Positions 1 to 8,885 of a stretch of 64,000 bases of DNA are shown here, one piece after another. The translations under genes and the position numbers were made by a program. This DNA is from Colwellia sp. BRX10-3 (GTDB taxonomy: Bacteria > Pseudomonadota > Gammaproteobacteria > Enterobacterales > Alteromonadaceae). Where the stretch lies: NCBI RefSeq assembly GCF_014077505.1, contig NZ_JACGWA010000001.1, forward strand, positions 124,001 through 188,000. The letters run 5' to 3'. Position 1 is the first letter of the stretch. Every line of letters begins with the position of its first letter. The notes under the pieces were generated by a model. The model was given only the letters and a program-made list of their open reading frames with translations, searched no databases and had not been told where the DNA came from.

Positions 1-44
1 AAATAAGGTGCTCATTGTAGCTAAATTTATAAGGGAAAAGACAC

Positions 45-74
45 AAAAAAACCGTTAAATTTTTAACGGTTTTT
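45..74 (-). terminator. Rho-independent terminator after fabB
   Basis: An inverted repeat (ACCGTTAAA ... TTTAACGGT) is flanked by an A-run on the left and a T-run on the right, so it could stop transcription in either direction. It lies about 55 bases beyond the fabB stop codon. Nothing else is recognisable between positions 1 and 128. Confidence 0.75.
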
Positions 75-128
75 AATTTAGTCCAAATTAATGACGATTA
101 AAGCCATTAATAACACTATATCAAGACA

Positions 129-1340
129 TTATTTGTACTTTTGCATCACAAGTGTTGCGTTAGTACCACCAAAACCAAAGCTGTTAGACATGACTAAGTT
201 AAGCTCCATATCACGTTTTTCGGTAACTATGTCTAAGCCTTCTGCTTTTTCATCTAAGGTATTAATATTAATAGACGGTGCAACAAAACTATGTTCCATC
301 ATCAATAATGAGAAAATAGCTTCATGAACACCAGCGGCACCCAATGCATGGCCGGTCATTGCTTTTGTCGCACTAATTGCTGGAGAGTTATCACCAAATA
401 CCGCTTGAATAGCACCAAGCTCTTTAACATCGCCAACTGGCGTAGAGGTACCGTGAGTATTTAGGTAATCGACTTTCGCGTCAACCCCCTCCATGGCTTG
501 TTGCATACAACGTATAGCGCCTTCACCACTCGGAGCCACCATATCGTAACCGTCTGACGTTGCGCCGTAGCCAACAATCTCAGCGTAAATATGTGCACCA
601 CGCGCTAAAGCGTGTTCAAGTTCTTCCACAACAACCATACCGCCACCGCCTGAAATAACGAAACCGTCACGGTCTGCATCATAAGTGCGAGAAGCCTGTT
701 CAGGGGTGTCATTATATTTAGAAGATAATGCACCCATGCCGTCAAACATCATGGCTAACGACCAATGAACTTCTTCACCGCCACCCGCAAATACTACGTC
801 TTGCTTACCTAGTTGAATAAGTTCAGCTGCGTGGCCAATGCAATGTGCACTAGTGGCACAGGCAGAACTAATTGAATAGTTAACACCCAAAATTTTAAAT
901 GGTGTGGCTAAACATGCTGAGATAGTGCTCGACATTGTTTTTGGTACTGCGTAAGGACCAACACGTTTAACGCCTTTTTCGCGCAGAATATCTGCTGAAT
1001 TAACCACGTTTTCTGAAGAAGCACCACCAGAGCCGGCAACAATACCGGTACGGAAATTTGAAACTTGCTCAGGGGTTAATTTTGAATCTTTAATTGCTTG
1101 ATCCATGGCTATATAAGCAAAAGCTGAAGCTTCGCCCATAAAACGTAAGGCTTTACGGTCAATATGGTCTTTTACTTCAATTTCAGGTTTACCCCAAACT
1201 TGACTGCGTAAACCCATTTCAGCAAAACTTTCAGCACGGGTAATACCTGAACGTCCTTCTTTTAATGACGCTAATACTTCTTCTGCATCATTACCAATAC
1301 TTGATACAATACCTAATCCGGTGATAACTACACGTTTCAT
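129..1340 (-). CDS. fabB: 3-oxoacyl-[acyl-carrier-protein] synthase I (FabB)
   Basis: Cytosolic beta-ketoacyl-ACP synthase I, which condenses malonyl-ACP with acyl-ACP and is needed to elongate unsaturated fatty acids in type II synthesis. The 403-residue product follows E. coli FabB (406 aa) along its whole length. Visible active-site elements are the nucleophile Cys161 in SSACATS, His296 in [11 protein letters not shown], Lys326, and His331 in GHALGAAG. The reading frame stays open upstream to a TTG at 1358, but the ATG giving MKRVVITG matches the family N-terminus and was chosen. It diverges from mnmC, as in E. coli, and the shared spacer holds FabR/FadR-like operators, so control by fatty-acid regulators is likely. 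Confidence 0.97.
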   Translation of the reverse strand: MKRVVITGLGIVSSIGNDAEEVLASLKEGRSGITRAESFAEMGLRSQVWGKPEIEVKDHIDRKALRFMGEASAFAYIAMDQAIKDSKLTPEQVSNFRTGIVAGSGGASSENVVNSADILREKGVKRVGPYAVPKTMSSTISACLATPFKILGVNYSISSACATSAHCIGHAAELIQLGKQDVVFAGGGEEVHWSLAMMFDGMGALSSKYNDTPEQASRTYDADRDGFVISGGGGMVVVEELEHALARGAHIYAEIVGYGATSDGYDMVAPSGEGAIRCMQQAMEGVDAKVDYLNTHGTSTPVGDVKELGAIQAVFGDNSPAISATKAMTGHALGAAGVHEAIFSLLMMEHSFVAPSININTLDEKAEGLDIVTEKRDMELNLVMSNSFGFGGTNATLVMQKYK

Positions 1341-1398
1341 ATAAATAACCATATTCAATTAAAAAATCTGGGCGTATCATACATACTTTTGCCCCCTA

Positions 1399-1429
1399 TA
1401 CTGGTCTGTCCAGCGTACACTTGTACACT
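1399..1429 (-). promoter_or_regulatory. FabR-like and FadR-like operators of fabB
   Basis: Positions 1412-1429 read AGCGTACACTTGTACACT, close to the FabR operator remembered from E. coli fabA/fabB (about 14 of 18 bases the same). It overlaps by four bases a second dyad at 1399-1415 containing CTGG-N5-CCAG, whose left half CTGGTC-N-G resembles a FadR site and whose right half is poorer. Both lie 60-90 bases upstream of the fabB ATG. The FabR assignment is reasonably firm and the FadR assignment tentative. Confidence 0.6.
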
Positions 1430-1511
1430 GAATTTTTTCATTTTTATGACAGTCCTTTGTAATAATATGTAAAATAACCTTTTTTTACCTACAACGGAAG
1501 ACGTTAATATA

Positions 1512-3527
1512 GTGATTGATCAAACAAAGATTACCTTTCAAAGTGACGGTTCACCTTATTCAAGCCAATTTGAAGATATCTATTTTGATACAAACCACGG
1601 CACAAGCCAAAGTGAGTGCGTATTTATTGACGGCAATAATATTAAAGCAAGATTAGCCAAATACCCTGAAAAGTTTGTAATCGCAGAAACCGGCTTCGGC
1701 ACAGGATTAAATTTTTTACTCACGCTTGCGGCATTTGACCAATTACAACGAAGCCAAAACCTACAAAACACAAAACCAGCAGTTGTAAGCGCTTTACACT
1801 TTATCAGTGTCGAAAAATATCCATTATCAAAGGCGCAACTAACACAATCGTTGAAAATATTGCCGGATATTGATCAATACAGTCAGCAGTTAATCGCCCA
1901 GTACCCTGAACATCCTGAGCAAGATATCACCCTGAGTTTTCTTAATGGCGCAGTCACACTTCAGTTGATCTTCAACGATGCTACATTAGGCTTAGCGCAA
2001 TTAGCGAGCGATAGAAACTCTCGCGTTTCAGCCATAGTTGACGCTTGGTATTTGGATGGTTTTTCACCGGCTAAAAACCCTGAGATGTGGCAAGAAGGGC
2101 TTTTCCAACAAATAACACGTTTATCGAAAGAGCAAGCAACTTTATCAACATTCACGGTTTCAGGTAAAGTTAAACGTCAATTAATTTCAGCAGGTTTTCG
2201 GGTTGAAAAGCGCCCTACTAAGGGCAAGAAAGATGAAATGCTAATCGCAGCATTTCAGCAAAACCCTAATTCAGGAAAAGCTTATCAGCAACGACCTATT
2301 ATCACTAAACCGCAACAGGTCAGTATCATTGGTGGTGGCATCGCCTCAGCTTGTGCTGCTTATGCCTTAACAAAAGTGGGTGTTAAAGTTACCGTGTATT
2401 GCCAAGACTTTAGCGTAGCTCAAGGCGCATCAAGTAATAATATTGCCGCTCTGTATCCACTGATTCATCAACAGGCTGACGATATTAGCTTGTTTTATCA
2501 ACACGCTTTTGAGCAAGCCGTAAGCTATTATAAAAGTATTAACGAGCAAGGTTTTCATTTTGATCACGACTGGTGCGGCCTTTTAGAGATATCATATAAG
2601 CCAGCTTTAGCGCTTCGCCAACAACATATTGCCAATTCTGATGTTTGGCCGAAAAACCTAATACAAAGTGTTGATAAAGCAACCGCTAGCGAATTAGCGG
2701 GTATAGCACTTAATCATGGTGGCTTATTTTTCCCAAAAGCCGGTTGGATAGCCCCTGCACAACTCGTAAAACAAATTTTTAAGGCAGCGGAATTAACTAA
2801 TCGCCTGCGTATCGAAACTGGCTGTAAAATCGATAGCGTAAGCCAAAAATCTGACGGAAAATGGCTATTGCACAGCGATAAAGAAAATTACCAAGCTAAT
2901 GTTCTAATATATTGTGGTGGCGCCCAAGGCATACCGCTGAATCTGATAGAGCAATTACCGCTAACCTCAGTTCGTGGTCAAGTCAGTAATATGGTGAGTA
3001 ATGAGCAAGTGGCAAAACTATCAACCGTTATTTGCCATAAAGGCTATTTAACACCGGCAAATAAAAATCTACATTGCATCGGGGCAACGTTTCAAAAGCA
3101 TAGTTTCGATATCGAGAGCAAAACCGAAGAAGACCAATTTAACCTTGCTATGCTAGATAAATGCTTGCCGGGTTTAACACAATGGCAAACCACCGATATA
3201 GCTAGTAGCAAAGCGCGCTTACGTTGTATGACGCCAGATCACTTACCCATGGTAGGTGCTATGCCTGATATTGAAGCCCATAAGCAAGAGTACCCTCATT
3301 TAAGCAAAGATAAACGTTGGCGTTACAACGAACCAGCACCCGTAATTGAAAATCTATATATGTTGACCGGATTGGGCGCGCGTGGGCTTTGTACTGCGCC
3401 ATTATTGGCCGATATATTAACCGCAGATATTTGTGGTACACCCTATCCCTTAAATAACGAGCAGTTATTTAACCTAGCGCCAAATCGCTTTGTGATTCGA
3501 GATATTATTCGTCGTAAATTCGATTGA
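1512..3527 (+). CDS. mnmC: Bifunctional tRNA 5-methylaminomethyl-2-thiouridine synthesis protein MnmC
   Basis: Finishes the wobble-uridine modification mnm5s2U34 of tRNAs. The C-terminal FAD oxidase removes the carboxymethyl group of cmnm5U and the N-terminal methyltransferase then adds a methyl from SAM. The 671 aa agree with E. coli MnmC (668 aa). The methyltransferase half shows the SAM-binding glycine-rich stretch ETGFGTGLNFLLT (residues 59-71) and DAWYLDGFSPAKNPEMW (about 177-193). The oxidase half begins with a dinucleotide-binding GGGIASACAA near residue 274. The start is GTG, preceded by GGAAG at 1496-1500. It diverges from fabB and converges with yfcL, the arrangement also seen in E. 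coli. Confidence 0.96.
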   Translation: MIDQTKITFQSDGSPYSSQFEDIYFDTNHGTSQSECVFIDGNNIKARLAKYPEKFVIAETGFGTGLNFLLTLAAFDQLQRSQNLQNTKPAVVSALHFISVEKYPLSKAQLTQSLKILPDIDQYSQQLIAQYPEHPEQDITLSFLNGAVTLQLIFNDATLGLAQLASDRNSRVSAIVDAWYLDGFSPAKNPEMWQEGLFQQITRLSKEQATLSTFTVSGKVKRQLISAGFRVEKRPTKGKKDEMLIAAFQQNPNSGKAYQQRPIITKPQQVSIIGGGIASACAAYALTKVGVKVTVYCQDFSVAQGASSNNIAALYPLIHQQADDISLFYQHAFEQAVSYYKSINEQGFHFDHDWCGLLEISYKPALALRQQHIANSDVWPKNLIQSVDKATASELAGIALNHGGLFFPKAGWIAPAQLVKQIFKAAELTNRLRIETGCKIDSVSQKSDGKWLLHSDKENYQANVLIYCGGAQGIPLNLIEQLPLTSVRGQVSNMVSNEQVAKLSTVICHKGYLTPANKNLHCIGATFQKHSFDIESKTEEDQFNLAMLDKCLPGLTQWQTTDIASSKARLRCMTPDHLPMVGAMPDIEAHKQEYPHLSKDKRWRYNEPAPVIENLYMLTGLGARGLCTAPLLADILTADICGTPYPLNNEQLFNLAPNRFVIRDIIRRKFD

Positions 3528-3592
3528 GTTTGTGTGCTTAAATCTAATTACAATTGAAACAAGTAATCGTTTATTTGCAGTGCTCTAACATG

Positions 3593-3628
3593 AAAAAAGC
3601 AGCCAATTCAAAATGAACGGCTGCTTTC
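3593..3628. terminator. Bidirectional terminator between mnmC and yfcL
   Basis: AAAGCAGCC and GGCTGCTTT form a 9-bp stem with a 14-base loop. A T-run follows on the minus strand and a short one on the plus strand. It sits between two convergent genes and probably serves both. Confidence 0.75.
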
Positions 3629-3646
3629 AAAATGTGTAAAGCAATT

Positions 3647-3919
3647 TTATGCAGTAAATGCTATTTGTAGTTGTAGCCAATAATCTTGCACAATTTGACG
3701 ATCTTGCGGGGTAAGCTCAGTACGAGCAGCTTGTAGTTTCTCGCTAATATTTGTTGCTAGCGCTTGCGTTAATGGTTGTGACTCATCGCCATATTCACTA
3801 CCCGCCAAACTAATGAAGCCTCTTAAATAACTACCTGCGAACAGCTCGTCGGCACTAACATCTTGTTCTACTTGTTCATCTAAAAAGTGATATAACGCGG
3901 TAAGGTTTTCAAATTGCAT
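3647..3919 (-). CDS. yfcL: YfcL family protein
   Basis: Small soluble protein of unknown function, 90 aa, matching E. coli YfcL (92 aa) in the central block ADELFAGSYLRGFISLAGSE and in the C-terminal pattern around DRQIVQDYWLQL. The ATG at 3919 was chosen because TGGAA lies seven bases before it and the product then aligns with the N-terminus of YfcL. An ATG at 3937 in the same frame has no visible ribosome site. It is the last gene of a minus-strand group with the COG3199 kinase and epmC. No activity is claimed. Confidence 0.85.
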   Translation of the reverse strand: MQFENLTALYHFLDEQVEQDVSADELFAGSYLRGFISLAGSEYGDESQPLTQALATNISEKLQAARTELTPQDRQIVQDYWLQLQIAFTA

Positions 3920-4006
3920 ACTTAATTCCAAGTTCATTTAGGCGAGTGTTCAACATTGCCTGTTTACTATAATTTATAAAAAGTTCTATCATGATTTTCA
4001 TGCTAA

Positions 4007-5140
4007 CTATTGCGGACTGGCAACTGGGTATAATACTTGATCATTATAACCGGTAGTAACAGCTAAATAGCCTGACAATTCCATGTCGAGTGCACTATCG
4101 CCTGTATCGGCAATTAATGGTCGTGCCTGCAGCGCATTCAGTTTTGCTTTGGTCGCTATAATAAGAATATTTTCTTTTCCTATAGCGCGAATGACCCGTG
4201 GGCTCAATTGTTGATTGCCGCGACCAAATATATGCCCTTGTCCACCAATTAAAGTGATGACAAGTTTCACTTTACCTTCAGCATAAGGCTGAATTAACTG
4301 CCATAGTTTTGGCTCTGTCAAATCACTAGCAATTAACGCTTGCTCATATACCGCATCAACGCCAAGTAGGGTATTTTCAAGCGCCAACTCTTCCATAACA
4401 AAAGCTGTGGTGGAGCCTGAACCAATAATAAAAAGTTCGTCATCCATTTTTGAAATAACGTCGGCGGCAATGTCTTGTAAAACTAATTCGTCAGACTCTT
4501 TACCACCCGATTTAACCGCTTGAATATAACGTAACTCACACGGCACTTGCATTTCACCAAACCGTTTAGCTTTAACTATGCCTTGGCGAAATAAGTTTTC
4601 ATCAATATCCATGACATCAGCATCAGTTAAACTGACCAGTTGATTAGTTATCATCAACTCAACCACTCGCCCAGCCGCTTTGGGCGTAATAGCATAAACG
4701 CCCGAATGAATTTTACAACCGGCAGGAATACCTAATACAGGAAACCTATCTTCAACAATATGACAAACATTACGCGCAGTGCCATCTCCGCCAGCAAATA
4801 GCAGTAGATCAATATCCAAGTTTATTAAAGTCTGTACTGTCTGCTCGGTATCAAGCGCTGTGGTAATTTTTTTTTCAAGTTGATGCACTACTTGTGTGCT
4901 AAAACCTAATGCTTTCGCTGTATGCTCGCCCATATCGCCAGAAGCGGTATAAATAACGATATTCTCTTTATAAGGTAGCAATATTTCCAACGCGAGTGAT
5001 GTGCGCGCATTAGACTTTGCCGTAGCACCGAGTGCAATGGCTTGTTCAGCAATGCCAACACCATCGCTACCCTTTAATGCCACGCTACCACCAATACCTG
5101 CGATGGGATTAATGACTAAGCCTAATTTAAATTGTTTCAT
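4007..5140 (-). CDS. ATP-NAD kinase-like protein (COG3199)
   Basis: Predicted soluble kinase of the NAD kinase/diacylglycerol kinase fold, 377 aa. The N-terminus has a typical beta-strand start with NPIAGIGG (residues 11-18), and the phosphate-binding signature GGDGTARN lies near residue 116, as in NAD and diacylglycerol kinases. The overall pattern is that of the COG3199 group (predicted polyphosphate/ATP-NAD kinase), whose substrate is not settled. It is not the main NAD kinase, since nadK is present at 14561. It lies between epmC (93 bases upstream) and yfcL on the same strand, so it is probably co-transcribed with them. The start ATG has only a weak GAGA ribosome site. Confidence 0.85.
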   Translation of the reverse strand: MKQFKLGLVINPIAGIGGSVALKGSDGVGIAEQAIALGATAKSNARTSLALEILLPYKENIVIYTASGDMGEHTAKALGFSTQVVHQLEKKITTALDTEQTVQTLINLDIDLLLFAGGDGTARNVCHIVEDRFPVLGIPAGCKIHSGVYAITPKAAGRVVELMITNQLVSLTDADVMDIDENLFRQGIVKAKRFGEMQVPCELRYIQAVKSGGKESDELVLQDIAADVISKMDDELFIIGSGSTTAFVMEELALENTLLGVDAVYEQALIASDLTEPKLWQLIQPYAEGKVKLVITLIGGQGHIFGRGNQQLSPRVIRAIGKENILIIATKAKLNALQARPLIADTGDSALDMELSGYLAVTTGYNDQVLYPVASPQ

Positions 5141-5233
5141 TCATTAATCTCATAAATTTCAGCATATTTATTTCAAGTTACTAATTTCAAAAGTACGATT
5201 CCAAGAGTGCTAATTTAAAGCACATTAACTGCA

Positions 5234-5815
5234 CTAAATTTGAAAATATTCAGGGGCTAAAGGCCAAGGAGTTTGATAATACTTTGCTAAAACTTCAATA
5301 AATTTTTCTGCATCTTTAGGAAAACCCTGTTCTAGATAAAATAGCACTTGCTGGTATACCTTTGCTTTAAACGCTGCTCGGTCACTTTCACCTACCCCCA
5401 AAAGATTATCGGTAGAAACATCAAAGTCTTTTCCCGTGGCAACACAAAATGCCCACTCTATAGCTTGTGGCTTTATTTCTACACTTTCAAATTTTGCTTG
5501 TTGCTGGTGATCTCTGCCATCGGGAATATACCAATAACCATAGTCTTCTATTAGTCGCCGTGAAGCTCCTGCTAAGCACCAATGAGAAATTTCATGTAAC
5601 GCACTAGCAAAATAACCATGAGCAAATACTATTTGATTAAAATCATAAAATTCGTTGCTAGGCAAATATATAGGCTCATAGTCGCCTTTAACTAATCGGG
5701 TATTATACAAAGCGTAAAAAGCTGTATCGAATAACTGGATCAAATCACGGTTGTGATGAAACCTATTATTAACAGCAGTTTCGTTAGCAGATGTAATGGA
5801 CTCAAGCATAGACAT
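5234..5815 (-). CDS. epmC: Elongation factor P hydroxylase EpmC
   Basis: Hydroxylates the lysyl-lysine modification of elongation factor P, the last step of EF-P maturation in gammaproteobacteria. The 193-aa product aligns with E. coli YfcM/EpmC (182 aa). It shares a zinc-protease-like HEISHWC (residues 74-80), GYWYIPDGRDHQQQ, FESVEIKPQAIEW and the C-terminal YYQTPWPL. The histidines and acidic residues of these blocks are the likely metal ligands. Two ATGs (5815 and 5809) are possible starts and neither has a clear ribosome site. EF-P itself and EpmA/EpmB are not in this window. Confidence 0.92.
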   Translation of the reverse strand: MSMLESITSANETAVNNRFHHNRDLIQLFDTAFYALYNTRLVKGDYEPIYLPSNEFYDFNQIVFAHGYFASALHEISHWCLAGASRRLIEDYGYWYIPDGRDHQQQAKFESVEIKPQAIEWAFCVATGKDFDVSTDNLLGVGESDRAAFKAKVYQQVLFYLEQGFPKDAEKFIEVLAKYYQTPWPLAPEYFQI

Positions 5816-5902
5816 GAAAATAAACTTTTTTAGGTAAGTTTGCTAAAGCACCTAGCGTATTCTATCCGCTATGACGTTTTAAAATTAACGCTATTCTAAC
5901 GA

Positions 5903-5930
5903 AAAACGACGATTATTACATCGCCGTTTT
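5903..5930 (-). terminator. Terminator after the prohibitin-like gene
   Basis: The imperfect stem AAAACG-a-CGAT ... ATCG-c-CGTTTT is followed on the minus strand by TTTTTCG. It lies 50 bases past the stop of the SPFH gene and separates it from epmC. Confidence 0.6.
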
Positions 5931-5979
5931 AAAAAAATATTTATGCCTAAAAATCTTGCAATCAGTGAGCACCGATCAC

Positions 5980-6849
5980 TTAATTTTTAGTAGTTCTCAT
6001 ATCTAGAATTGGCATATTACTGCTACCTAAAACGGTTGCAGGTAATTTACCATCCCAGTTTTGTGCTTCAGTAAGTTTAACAATAAGTGGGTTATTGCCT
6101 AATGCTTTGGCTTTAGCTGTAATCGCCTCAGCCTCAGCCAAACCTTTGATTCGAATAGACTCCGCTTCGGCAATCGCGACTAATTTAATACCATCCGCTT
6201 TGGCTTTCGCAGTATTTACATCACGCTGTGCTTCAAGGTTTTGTCTTGCTAACCTATGCTTTTCCGCATCAGCAAGATTTTTCTCAGTTTGCTTAGTTTC
6301 AATGGAAGTTAAATATTTTGCCGGTAAACTAATGTTCTCAATCTGTATATTATCAACTGTAACGGGAAAGCCTTTCATTTCTTCAATAAAGTTAGCTTCA
6401 ATTGCTTGAATTGCGCTCGCTCTGTCTTGAATTAGCTTTTCCGCGTCATACTGAGGTATAACGTCTTTAGTCGCTGCTCTAAAACGCGGGTCTAATATTC
6501 TACTCTCAAACTGTGACAAGCCACCATACTGTCGAAATAAATCTAGTGCCGCCGTTTTATCTACAGTCCAGTTTACGCTGACACTGATGGTTACGGGCAT
6601 TTGCTCTTTTGTGCTTGAAGCCATTTTTTCTTCATTTTTACGAGTTCGTACTTCAATTTCTTCAACGCTATCAATAAAGGGTACTTTAAAATGTAAACCT
6701 GGATTAACCTGCTCTTTTGCTTCGCTAAAGCGTTTTACAATGCCGATATGGCCTTCGTTGACAGTATAAACAGAGCCAATGCCAGCAATTACCACAGCTG
6801 CAACAACAACAATCGACTTTACTGGGATATTAAATTTGTCTATTTTCAT
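5980..6849 (-). CDS. SPFH/prohibitin family membrane protein
   Basis: Single-pass inner-membrane protein of 289 aa. A short cytosolic start is followed by one membrane segment (about residues 10-28), then an SPFH/band-7 domain beginning VNEGHIGIVKRF and a charged, alanine-rich coiled coil (about 185-250, KNLADAEKHRLARQNLEAQR onward), as in prohibitins. Proteins of this family form large ring assemblies that often modulate membrane proteases or mark membrane microdomains; the partner here is not visible. AAGGAA precedes the ATG. The gene starts 45 bases after nhaA on the same strand, suggesting one transcript and a possible role in membrane or ion homeostasis, which is an inference. Confidence 0.88.
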   Translation of the reverse strand: MKIDKFNIPVKSIVVVAAVVIAGIGSVYTVNEGHIGIVKRFSEAKEQVNPGLHFKVPFIDSVEEIEVRTRKNEEKMASSTKEQMPVTISVSVNWTVDKTAALDLFRQYGGLSQFESRILDPRFRAATKDVIPQYDAEKLIQDRASAIQAIEANFIEEMKGFPVTVDNIQIENISLPAKYLTSIETKQTEKNLADAEKHRLARQNLEAQRDVNTAKAKADGIKLVAIAEAESIRIKGLAEAEAITAKAKALGNNPLIVKLTEAQNWDGKLPATVLGSSNMPILDMRTTKN

Positions 6850-6894
6850 GATTATTCCTTATTATTTGTATCGTATTTATTATCTGTAAGGTAT

Positions 6895-8091
6895 CTATTC
6901 TTCTATACCATCTTTTTTTTCAATACTATTTACACCACCTTTAATAATGAAGTAACCAAAAACGCCTGAAATTAATGAACCTATAACAATGCCTAACCTA
7001 TCTTGAAAAATAAGATTAGCGCCATTGCCTTGTTCGAAAGCTAAAGAACCTATAAATAAGCTCATGGTGAAGCCAACACCACATAATATTGCCGCGCCAT
7101 AAAGTAAACGCCAATTTACGTTAGTCGGCAACTGCGCCCAACCTAACTTTATAGCAATAAAACAAAACCCAAACACCCCAAGTTGTTTACCAACAACTAA
7201 ACCAACAATAATGCCAAGTGGAACCGGTGCCATTACTTGTTCAATGCCAATACCAGTAAAGCTGATACCGGCATTAGCAAAAGCAAATACAGGTAAAATA
7301 ATAAAGGCAACTAACGAATGTAAATTATGCTCTAAAGACTTTAACGGTGAAGCCTCGCCCTCTTTTCCTTTGATTGGAATAAAGAACGCTAATACAACGC
7401 CAGCTAATGTAGCATGAACGCCAGACTTAAGTACGGCTATCCAAAGCACGATGCCTAAGAAAATATAAGGTGCGGTATTGGTTACGCCTTTTCTATTCAT
7501 GGTAAATAAAATAGCTAAAATACTTGCGGCGAAAACTAAGGATAATAACGAAAGTTGGTCGGTATAAAATAACGCAATAACAATGATTGCCCCTAAGTCG
7601 TCAAATATAGCTAAGGAGGTTAAAAATACCTTCAACTGCAACGGCACTTTGCTACCAATGATAGACAATATTCCTAGCGCGAAAGCAATATCGGTTGCGG
7701 TTGGAATCGCCCAACCATTAATGGCATCGGGGTCATTATAATTAAAGGCAACATAGCATAAAGCCGGCACCAACATGCCACCCACAGCGCCAATGGCTGG
7801 TAATGTAACTTGTCCCGGTTGAGATAAGTCACCCTCTAAAAACTCTCGTTTTAACTCTAAACCAACTAAAAAGAAGAACAAGGCCATTAGGCCGTCATTT
7901 ATCCACAATAATAACGGCTTAGCTATTTCGAAAGCACCCACAGATATTTGAACAGGAACATTCAACAACATGTCGTAGTAAATCATAAACGGCGAATTGG
8001 CAATAATCATCGCAGCCACCGCAGCGAACATTAAAATAATGCCACTTGCAGCTTCCAGTTTTAAAAAATCATTAACACTTTTAATAATCAT
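6895..8091 (-). CDS. nhaA: Na+/H+ antiporter NhaA
   Basis: Electrogenic antiporter of the inner membrane that expels Na+ in exchange for 2 H+, important for pH and salt tolerance. The 398 aa compare with 388 in E. coli. The essential aspartates are present: Asp134 in TATDIAFALG, and Asp164-Asp165 in IFDDLGAIIVIALFY. WINDGLMALFFFLVGLELKRE in the first third is also characteristic. The gene diverges from an Lrp/AsnC regulator, with a 254-base spacer holding a 13-base dyad, and is followed by a prohibitin-like gene. No NhaR-type LysR gene is adjacent, unlike in E. coli. Confidence 0.96.
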   Translation of the reverse strand: MIIKSVNDFLKLEAASGIILMFAAVAAMIIANSPFMIYYDMLLNVPVQISVGAFEIAKPLLLWINDGLMALFFFLVGLELKREFLEGDLSQPGQVTLPAIGAVGGMLVPALCYVAFNYNDPDAINGWAIPTATDIAFALGILSIIGSKVPLQLKVFLTSLAIFDDLGAIIVIALFYTDQLSLLSLVFAASILAILFTMNRKGVTNTAPYIFLGIVLWIAVLKSGVHATLAGVVLAFFIPIKGKEGEASPLKSLEHNLHSLVAFIILPVFAFANAGISFTGIGIEQVMAPVPLGIIVGLVVGKQLGVFGFCFIAIKLGWAQLPTNVNWRLLYGAAILCGVGFTMSLFIGSLAFEQGNGANLIFQDRLGIVIGSLISGVFGYFIIKGGVNSIEKKDGIEE

Positions 8092-8117
8092 TAGTTCTCA
8101 ATATTAACTCACGATAC

Positions 8118-8130
8118 GACATAATATGTC
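8118..8130. promoter_or_regulatory. Candidate operator between nhaA and the Lrp gene
   Basis: A perfect dyad GACAT-AAT-ATGTC lies 27 bases upstream of the nhaA ATG. Two copies of ATTCATAT follow near 8222-8252. The location between divergent genes suggests a regulator site, but the binding protein cannot be named from sequence. Confidence 0.3.
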
Positions 8131-8345
8131 ACATCAAGAGCTTTTACAAATTTATGTAAGTATTAAGAAGTAAAAGCTTTAATTTATAAAATAACACTAT
8201 ATTGATAAAAATTCGGAAAGATATTCATATACCGAAAATAATTCATATTTATTGTGTTTTTACTGGTAATGTTGGATTTAATAAGTGTAAAATTTGGCAG
8301 TTAAAAAGAAAACTAAGTTAATGTTTCTCAAAGGCTAAAGTACTA

Positions 8346-8816
8346 ATGAAAAAACTTGATGATATAGATTTACGTATTCTCACCTTGCTCTATAAAGATG
8401 CTGATATCACTAACAAAGAGTTAGCATTGCAGATAGGCATAGCGCCTTCAACCTGTTTAGAACGCGTTAAACGCATGAAAAACAATGGAGTAATAAATAA
8501 TGCTTTTATAGATATTAACTTCAAAAGTATTGGTGGCAACATTGAGGCAATAGCAGCAATTAAATTACAGCCGTATTCAGAGTTAATTGTAAATAAGCTA
8601 AGAGATGATCTACTTAAGCTGCCTGAAATTGTCAGCTTATATCATATGGGTGGTAGTTATGATTACTTTATTCATATGTCGGTAAAAGATAGTGAACACC
8701 TACGTCAATTCGTCTTCAATGCTATTACTTCTCGTGAAGAAGTCACCACGGTTGAAACTTCACTTATTTTTGAACATAGCCGCAGCGGCGTATTACCCAT
8801 TTTTGAAGATGAGTAG
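8346..8816 (+). CDS. Lrp/AsnC family transcriptional regulator
   Basis: DNA-binding regulator of 156 aa. The N-terminal AsnC-type helix-turn-helix (about residues 5-60; ITNKELALQIGIAPSTCLERVKRM) is followed by a RAM ligand-binding domain with the usual VxxxYxxxGxxDYxxxV pattern (IVSLYHMGGSYDYFIHMSV, about 97-115). Such proteins sense amino acids or related small molecules and act as octamers. It diverges from nhaA and ends in a strong terminator, so it is probably a single-gene transcript. Its ligand and targets are unknown. Confidence 0.93.
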   Translation: MKKLDDIDLRILTLLYKDADITNKELALQIGIAPSTCLERVKRMKNNGVINNAFIDINFKSIGGNIEAIAAIKLQPYSELIVNKLRDDLLKLPEIVSLYHMGGSYDYFIHMSVKDSEHLRQFVFNAITSREEVTTVETSLIFEHSRSGVLPIFEDE

Positions 8817-8833
8817 CTCTAGTATGTAAAACT

Positions 8834-8862
8834 AAAAAAGGAGCTGACTTTCAGCTCCTTTT
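8834..8862. terminator. Bidirectional terminator
   Basis: AAAAGGAGCTGA and TCAGCTCCTTTT form a 12-bp stem with a 3-base loop, with A- and T-runs on the two sides. It lies between the convergent Lrp gene and the secreted-protein gene. Confidence 0.85.
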
Positions 8863-8885
8863 ACTTCATTAACCATTCAACAACA

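Noticed and set aside
57-327. Plus-strand frame starting at 91 opposite the fabB 3' end
   Set aside because: Antisense to the highly conserved end of fabB and starts beside its terminator.
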